A program made the position numbers and the translations under genes. Below the pieces are notes generated by a model. The model ran no database searches. It was not told the origin of the DNA and saw only the letters and a program-made list of their open reading frames with translations. Of a stretch of 5,750 nucleotides of DNA, positions 1 to 5,750 are shown in pieces. Positions within the stretch are counted from its first letter, which is position 1; the number at the start of each line of letters is the position of its first letter. The stretch covers positions 1 through 5,750 of the forward strand of contig CACZAK010000331.1 of the NCBI GenBank assembly GCA_902779075.1, read 5' to 3'. The stretch comes from an uncultured bacterium (lineage in GTDB: Bacteria; Verrucomicrobiota; Kiritimatiellia; RFP12; UBA1067).

Positions 1-5
1 CTGCA

Positions 6-14
6 ATTATAGCA
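6..14 (-). promoter_or_regulatory. Extended -10 promoter-like motif, leftward
   Basis: The minus strand reads TGCTATAAT at 14 to 6, a perfect TGnTATAAT extended -10 element. The start point would fall at or just beyond the left edge of the window, driving a gene not seen here. The region 29-34 that would hold a -35 box reads AGCTCG, which is poor, but extended -10 promoters can lack one. The same bases can also be read as a minus-strand frame opening at the ATG at 59 (MKKAAIKVKLGKAPLCYNC, running off the edge) without a ribosome binding site; the two readings are probably mutually exclusive. Confidence 0.35.
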
Positions 15-64
15 TAAAGGAGCCTTGCCGAGCTTCACCTTGATTGCCGCCTTTTTCATGCGGC

Positions 65-107
65 GCGGCGTCGGGCGGGCGGAGCTAACCTCCGCCCAGT
101 CCGCCGC
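65..107. repeat. GC-rich two-tier hairpin
   Basis: The inner stem GGGCGGAG (77-84) pairs with CTCCGCCC (90-97) around the loop CTAAC. An outer stem GCGGCG (65-70) pairs with CGCCGC (102-107). No T-run follows on either strand. It separates the palindromic element from the promoter-like motif at the left edge and may help insulate or end transcription, but this is only structural inference. Confidence 0.6.
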
Positions 108-215
108 TATGCCTTCACGGAATGTCCGTTAAAAATCGGGGTAAGCGTGTAACCGGTCACTCATCTGCTCATCTGCACCCCTCCAAAAGCGCATGAAAAA
201 TGCATCCCCCGTCGG

Positions 216-239
216 GGAAGCGACACTCCTGTCGCTTCC
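216..239. repeat. Perfect hairpin, 10-bp stem, 4-nt loop
   Basis: GGAAGCGACA (216-225), loop CTCC, then TGTCGCTTCC (230-239). Just to its left CCCC-GTC-GGGG (207-217) offers a competing fold. No T-tract directly follows the stem on either strand; on the minus strand five Ts occur about 16 nt further on (196-200). A classical terminator is therefore not supported, though a role in ending the leftward transcript is possible. Confidence 0.8.
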
Positions 240-245
240 TGATTT

Positions 246-267
246 GAAGCGGCGAGAGCGCCGCTTC
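246..267. repeat. Perfect hairpin, 9-bp GC-rich stem, 4-nt loop
   Basis: GAAGCGGCG (246-254), loop AGAG, then CGCCGCTTC (259-267). It shares the GAAGCG/CGCTTC core with the hairpin 7 nt to its left, and the outer flanks (GTCGGGGAAGCG near 211-222 and CGCTTCCCGAC near 261-271) can pair with each other, so the two can refold into one larger structure. This paired arrangement is typical of REP/BIME-type elements. Confidence 0.8.
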
Positions 268-334
268 CCGACGCTGGATCTTCTAGTATCAGTTTTTGGG
301 CAGATGCAGGTGAGTGACCGATTACATTCCGAAT

Positions 335-1309
335 TTACAGTTTTCCCGAGAAGAAGCGATCCATGATCGCCGAATGTTCGGCATCGGTCCAGCCGGAGCT
401 CTCAATCGACACCCAGCCGCTGTAGCCCACGCATTCAAGGGCTCGGCGCACGGCTTTGAAGTCGATGGAGCCGTCACCGATGCGCACAAAAGCCCCCTCG
501 CTCTTCGCGGCGCGGTCGAGCTTGAAGTCCTTGATGTGGAGCTTCACGATCTGGTCGCTCAGCGCGCGCACCCACTCCTGCGCGGGCGCGTAGCGCTCGT
601 GGTTGCCGAGGTCGAGGTAGGACTTCACCCAGGCGTTCTTGAACGAGCGGATGAACGCCGCGGCGAAGTCGGGCTTCACCCACAGGTTGTTCCACACATT
701 CTCAAGGCCGATGGTCACGCCGAGTTCCGATGCAAGGGGCACGAGTTCACACACTGCGTCCTGAGCGTACTTCGTGGCATCGTTCTGCGCCTGCACGTAC
801 GCGGGGAAGTCGGCGTCGGCCGCGCGCGAAAGCATGAGCGTCTTGGGGTCGAATGCGAGCCTGAACGCGCTCGGCTTCGGTATCGGAATGCCCCCCACGC
901 GGCCCGGCACGACTAGGATCACGGATGCGCCGTAGGCGGACGCGAGGCGCAGGTTTTTCTTCCCGGCCTCGATCGCATCCCGGCGCTTCGCGGGGTCCTT
1001 TGCGTTGAAATCGAGCCAGCCGCCCATGAACGAGTGTATACGCAGTCCCTCATCCTCTGCGAGCCGGCGCGCTGCACGCGCCTCGGCCTCAGTCACGGAC
1101 TTATCCTGCAACTCCACACCGTGGTAGCCGTTGTCCTTCAGGACCTTCACCACGTCGGGCGTAAGGCGCTTGCGGATCAGCGCCTTCTTCAGCACGGTCT
1201 TGAACGGCCCCGCGCAGCAGCCCTCCGCGCAACGCGCCATACGCGGCAGCCCCGCCGCCGCAAGCGCCGTGGCACCCGAAATGAGAAAGTCACGTCTTTG
1301 GAGATTCAT
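335..1309 (-). CDS. Tat-signal sugar phosphate isomerase/epimerase-like TIM-barrel protein
   Basis: Member of the xylose isomerase-like TIM-barrel superfamily (AP endonuclease 2 fold), whose enzymes isomerise or epimerise sugars with a divalent metal. The protein is 324 residues from the ATG at 1309, chosen because MNLQRRDFLISGATALAAAG places a twin-arginine motif (QRRDFL, 4-9) right at the N-terminus. Expected strands are visible: GYHGVELQD (61-69), LRIHSFMGGW (89-98), YGASVILVVPG (126-136), GVTIGLENVWNN (197-208), KSYLDLGNHERY (229-240), IVKLHIKDF (254-262) and GWVSIESSGW (298-307). Putative metal ligands E203, D233, H258 and E303 have the spacing seen in ketose 3-epimerases. A long loop of about 45 residues (137-180) follows the fourth strand. 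The substrate is unknown. It lies 111 nt downstream of a Tat-signal oxidoreductase on the same strand, so joint periplasmic or surface sugar metabolism is plausible. Stop TAA at 335-337. Confidence 0.88.
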   Translation of the reverse strand: MNLQRRDFLISGATALAAAGLPRMARCAEGCCAGPFKTVLKKALIRKRLTPDVVKVLKDNGYHGVELQDKSVTEAEARAARRLAEDEGLRIHSFMGGWLDFNAKDPAKRRDAIEAGKKNLRLASAYGASVILVVPGRVGGIPIPKPSAFRLAFDPKTLMLSRAADADFPAYVQAQNDATKYAQDAVCELVPLASELGVTIGLENVWNNLWVKPDFAAAFIRSFKNAWVKSYLDLGNHERYAPAQEWVRALSDQIVKLHIKDFKLDRAAKSEGAFVRIGDGSIDFKAVRRALECVGYSGWVSIESSGWTDAEHSAIMDRFFSGKL

Positions 1310-1316
1310 TACTTTG

Positions 1317-1321
1317 CCTTT
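1317..1321 (-). promoter_or_regulatory. Weak Shine-Dalgarno supporting the start at 1309
   Basis: Minus-strand AAAGG lies 7 nt before the ATG at 1307-1309. It supports that codon over a longer in-frame reading whose 17 extra residues would be encoded by the inverted repeat region and would sit in front of the Tat motif. Confidence 0.5.
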
Positions 1322-1333
1322 GACTTGTTTGAA

Positions 1334-1408
1334 GGACAAAAGACAGAAGACAGATGACAAAGGATTTGTTTTTCAAGCCTCTGTCTTTCGTCCTTTGTCC
1401 TTTGTCCT
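1334..1408. repeat. Imperfect inverted repeat with 7-bp tandem units between the two Tat-enzyme genes
   Basis: Arms at 1334-1353 (GGACAAAAGACAGAAGACAG) and 1381-1400 (CTGTCTTTCGTCCTTTGTCC) pair at 17 of 20 positions across a 27-nt loop. The right arm continues into a short tandem run of the unit GTCCTTT (1390-1408, about 2.7 copies). The left arm is a loose run of GACA-type units. In the leftward mRNA the structure would end about 24 nt before the isomerase start codon. No T-tract follows, so it is not a standard intrinsic terminator. It could be an mRNA-stabilising or attenuating hairpin, or a copy of a dispersed repeat. Confidence 0.75.
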
Positions 1409-1420
1409 CAATCCGAAAAC

Positions 1421-2689
1421 TCACGCTTTACCGGGCACGGGTGCCACGCCCTCTTTCGGGACGGGGATATCCTCGGTCTCCTCGAACTGCTCGGGCGTGA
1501 ATGCGGCGTTCCAGCCGTTGTAGAACTCACTGCGCTCGTTTTCGAGCACGTCCCTCATGCGCACGGTGCGCCCCGAATAGGCCGCGAGCGTGCCGATGAT
1601 GCACGTTGCCGTGCTCATCGCCACCTGCTCGCCCTCGTTGAGGAAATTACCGCGCAGGAGTCCGTTCAGAAAATCCACGTGCTCTGCGATGAGGCCGTTG
1701 TGGGGACGCCCCTCGATCGCGGCGAGGTCCTCCGTCACGGACTTGCCGTCCCAGCGCTTGATCTTGTTGCCAACGGAGATCTCGCCCTCCGTACCCACGA
1801 GACGCGTGCCGAACGGATTCGCGCAGCCGCTCATGTGGCGACCGAACGTGGTCGTGTGCAGTTCCTCACCGTAATCGTAGTCGATCGCGATCTCGTCGTA
1901 GATGTCGCCGATGCCGGCGGGACGGCGCCAGCGCGCGCCCATCCCGAACGCGCTCACGGGGAAGCGTCCGATGAACCAGTTCGCAAGGTCCACCTCGTGG
2001 ATCGCCTGCTCGGTTACCTGGTCGCCGCTCATTTCCCAGAAGTGGTACCAGTTGTTGCAGAGGTAGCCTGCGTTCGTGTCGGTAGGACGGCGCGGACGCA
2101 CCCAGGCCGGGCCGTGGCAGCGGTATACGCGCCCCGCCATGATCTTGCCGATGCAGCCCTGGCGCACCGGACCGATCTGCTTGAGGAAACGGTTCGAGTG
2201 GCGGTGGAGCGTACCGGAGAGGATCGAGAGATTCTTCGCCTTCGCGTCTGCCACGCTCTTGAGGAACGCGCGCAGGCCGCGCGGGTCGGTGGCGATCGGC
2301 TTCTCGGCGAAGATGTGCTTGCCCGCCGCGACGCAGGCGGCGAGGTGGCGCGGACGGAACACCGGCGGCGCGCAGAGAAGCACGATGTCGCATCCGGAGG
2401 CGATCACGTCCTTGTAGCCGTTCGCCCCGCCGAACGCCATCTTCTCATCGACGCCGTACTTTTTGCAGATCACCCGCGCCTTCTCGGGGAAGAAGTCGGC
2501 AGCGGCCGTCAGCTGCACCTTGCAACCGAGCAGTGCCGCAGCATCCTTGATGTTCTGGATTGCGCCCGTACCGCGTCCACCGCAGCCCACGAGCCCCACC
2601 TTGAACACCTTCTGGGCATCGCCCAGCACCGCCGGCGCCGCCGCGACCGCGCCAGCGCCCAACATGAACTTTCTTCTTGAGACTTCCAT
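1421..2689 (-). CDS. Tat-signal Gfo/Idh/MocA family oxidoreductase
   Basis: Predicted NAD(P)-dependent sugar or cyclitol dehydrogenase of the Gfo/Idh/MocA family, 422 residues, likely exported folded with its cofactor by the twin-arginine pathway. Residues 4-8 (SRRKF) are the Tat motif, followed by a hydrophobic Ala-rich stretch to about 22 and a possible cleavage after GDA (23-25). The Rossmann domain begins KVGLVGCGGRGTGA, with the glycine-rich loop at 35-40. AEKPIATDP contains the family EKP at 129-131, with catalytic-type Lys130. GDQVTEQAIHEVDLANW (222-238) supplies the conserved Asp/His face (H231, D234) of the C-terminal alpha/beta domain. The substrate cannot be read from sequence. Some exported relatives act as NAD-dependent glycosidases (family GH109), an alternative I cannot exclude. 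The start is fixed by the strong ribosome binding site; the stop is TGA at 1421-1423. The next gene downstream is another Tat-type sugar enzyme, suggesting a shared pathway. Confidence 0.9.
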   Translation of the reverse strand: MEVSRRKFMLGAGAVAAAPAVLGDAQKVFKVGLVGCGGRGTGAIQNIKDAAALLGCKVQLTAAADFFPEKARVICKKYGVDEKMAFGGANGYKDVIASGCDIVLLCAPPVFRPRHLAACVAAGKHIFAEKPIATDPRGLRAFLKSVADAKAKNLSILSGTLHRHSNRFLKQIGPVRQGCIGKIMAGRVYRCHGPAWVRPRRPTDTNAGYLCNNWYHFWEMSGDQVTEQAIHEVDLANWFIGRFPVSAFGMGARWRRPAGIGDIYDEIAIDYDYGEELHTTTFGRHMSGCANPFGTRLVGTEGEISVGNKIKRWDGKSVTEDLAAIEGRPHNGLIAEHVDFLNGLLRGNFLNEGEQVAMSTATCIIGTLAAYSGRTVRMRDVLENERSEFYNGWNAAFTPEQFEETEDIPVPKEGVAPVPGKA

Positions 2690-2695
2690 AGGCTA

Positions 2696-2703
2696 CTCCT
2701 TTT
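2696..2703 (-). promoter_or_regulatory. Strong Shine-Dalgarno for the Gfo/Idh oxidoreductase
   Basis: On the minus strand AAAAGGAG is followed by the 6-nt spacer TAGCCT and then the ATG at 2689. This near-ideal site fixes the start of the oxidoreductase gene, so that gene does not rely on coupling to queA, which ends 57 nt upstream. Confidence 0.85.
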
Positions 2704-2746
2704 GATTTTATTGTTTCCTGAAATCAGTCTCCTCGCCGACACTATC

Positions 2747-5750
<3,004 letters not shown>

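Larger units (their letters stand above)
148..328. repeat. Compound palindromic element with inverted terminal arms (REP/MITE-like)
   Basis: The left arm at 148-176 (TGTAACCGGTCACTCATC...) is matched on the opposite strand by 300-328, whose reverse complement starts TGTAATCGGTCACTCACC. The arms differ at about two bases plus a 2-nt gap. The left arm ends in a perfect 8-bp tandem repeat, TCATCTGC at 161-168 and 169-176. The 123 bases between the arms contain two perfect hairpins sharing GAAGCG/CGCTTC stems. No coding frame is evident inside. The element ends 6 nt past the stop of the isomerase-like gene. No clear target-site duplication is visible. It resembles a non-autonomous, REP-like or MITE-like element, but the class is inferred from structure only. 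Confidence 0.6.

Noticed and set aside
77..97. The GC-rich stem as an intrinsic terminator.
   Set aside because: No run of T follows on either strand, so the standard terminator signature is missing.
58..132. A plus-strand 24-codon frame beginning MRRGVGRAELTS.
   Set aside because: No ribosome binding site at proper spacing, and it is formed largely by the GC-rich hairpin.
314..916. A plus-strand open frame of 200 codons opposite the isomerase-like gene.
   Set aside because: It mirrors a minus-strand gene with clear fold motifs; its His/Arg/Val-rich translation looks like a shadow.
1310..1360. A longer start for the isomerase-like protein adding 17 residues (MSSVFCLLSFKQVKGKV).
   Set aside because: It would place the Tat motif internally and encode part of the intergenic inverted repeat; the ATG at 1309 has a weak ribosome binding site and the right signal-peptide layout.
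1679..2680. A plus-strand open frame of 333 codons opposite the oxidoreductase gene.
   Set aside because: It is antisense to a well-supported gene, its translation is Arg/Ala/His-rich with no recognisable motif, and long antisense frames are expected in GC-rich DNA.

Overview
The window is a GC-rich bacterial chromosome segment in which every supported gene lies on the minus strand, so transcription runs from high to low coordinates. The order is: the 3' part of rpoC (RNA polymerase beta' subunit), queA (queuosine biosynthesis), a Tat-signal Gfo/Idh/MocA oxidoreductase, and a Tat-signal TIM-barrel sugar isomerase/epimerase-like protein. After these comes about 330 bases of non-coding, hairpin-rich DNA. 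The two exported sugar-type enzymes with RRxF signal peptides, together with the GC-rich codon use, suggest a member of the Planctomycetes-Verrucomicrobia-Lentisphaerae-Kiritimatiellae group. That placement is inference from gene style, not from a search.

Right part (about 3850-5750): rpoC is clearly recognisable from the zinc-site cysteines and trigger loop through to the C-terminal clamp region, but its frame is broken. An exact 50-bp tandem duplication at 4437-4536 lies inside the conserved VYRLQGV-INDKHIE segment and shifts the frame. Removing one copy restores a textbook RpoC sequence. The restored frame then has no stop before queA and would run about 300 nt into it, so a second sequence problem or a long overlap must exist at the rpoC/queA border. 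RpoC is essential, so assembly or sequencing error is the leading explanation.

Middle part (1310-3847): queA is complete and intact. A 57-nt gap with a strong ribosome binding site leads into the oxidoreductase. A 111-nt gap carrying an imperfect inverted repeat and a 7-bp tandem repeat separates the oxidoreductase from the isomerase-like gene. The last two genes plausibly work together on a sugar substrate outside the cytoplasm. Their link to rpoC and queA appears positional only.

Left part (1-334): no convincing complete gene. It holds a GC-rich hairpin (65-107), a compound palindromic element with about 28-nt inverted terminal arms (148-176 and 300-328) enclosing two perfect hairpins, and at the very edge a leftward extended -10 promoter-like motif. 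No CRISPR array, tRNA, rRNA, transposase or defence system is visible. The window is mostly ordinary, apart from the rpoC lesion and the palindromic elements.
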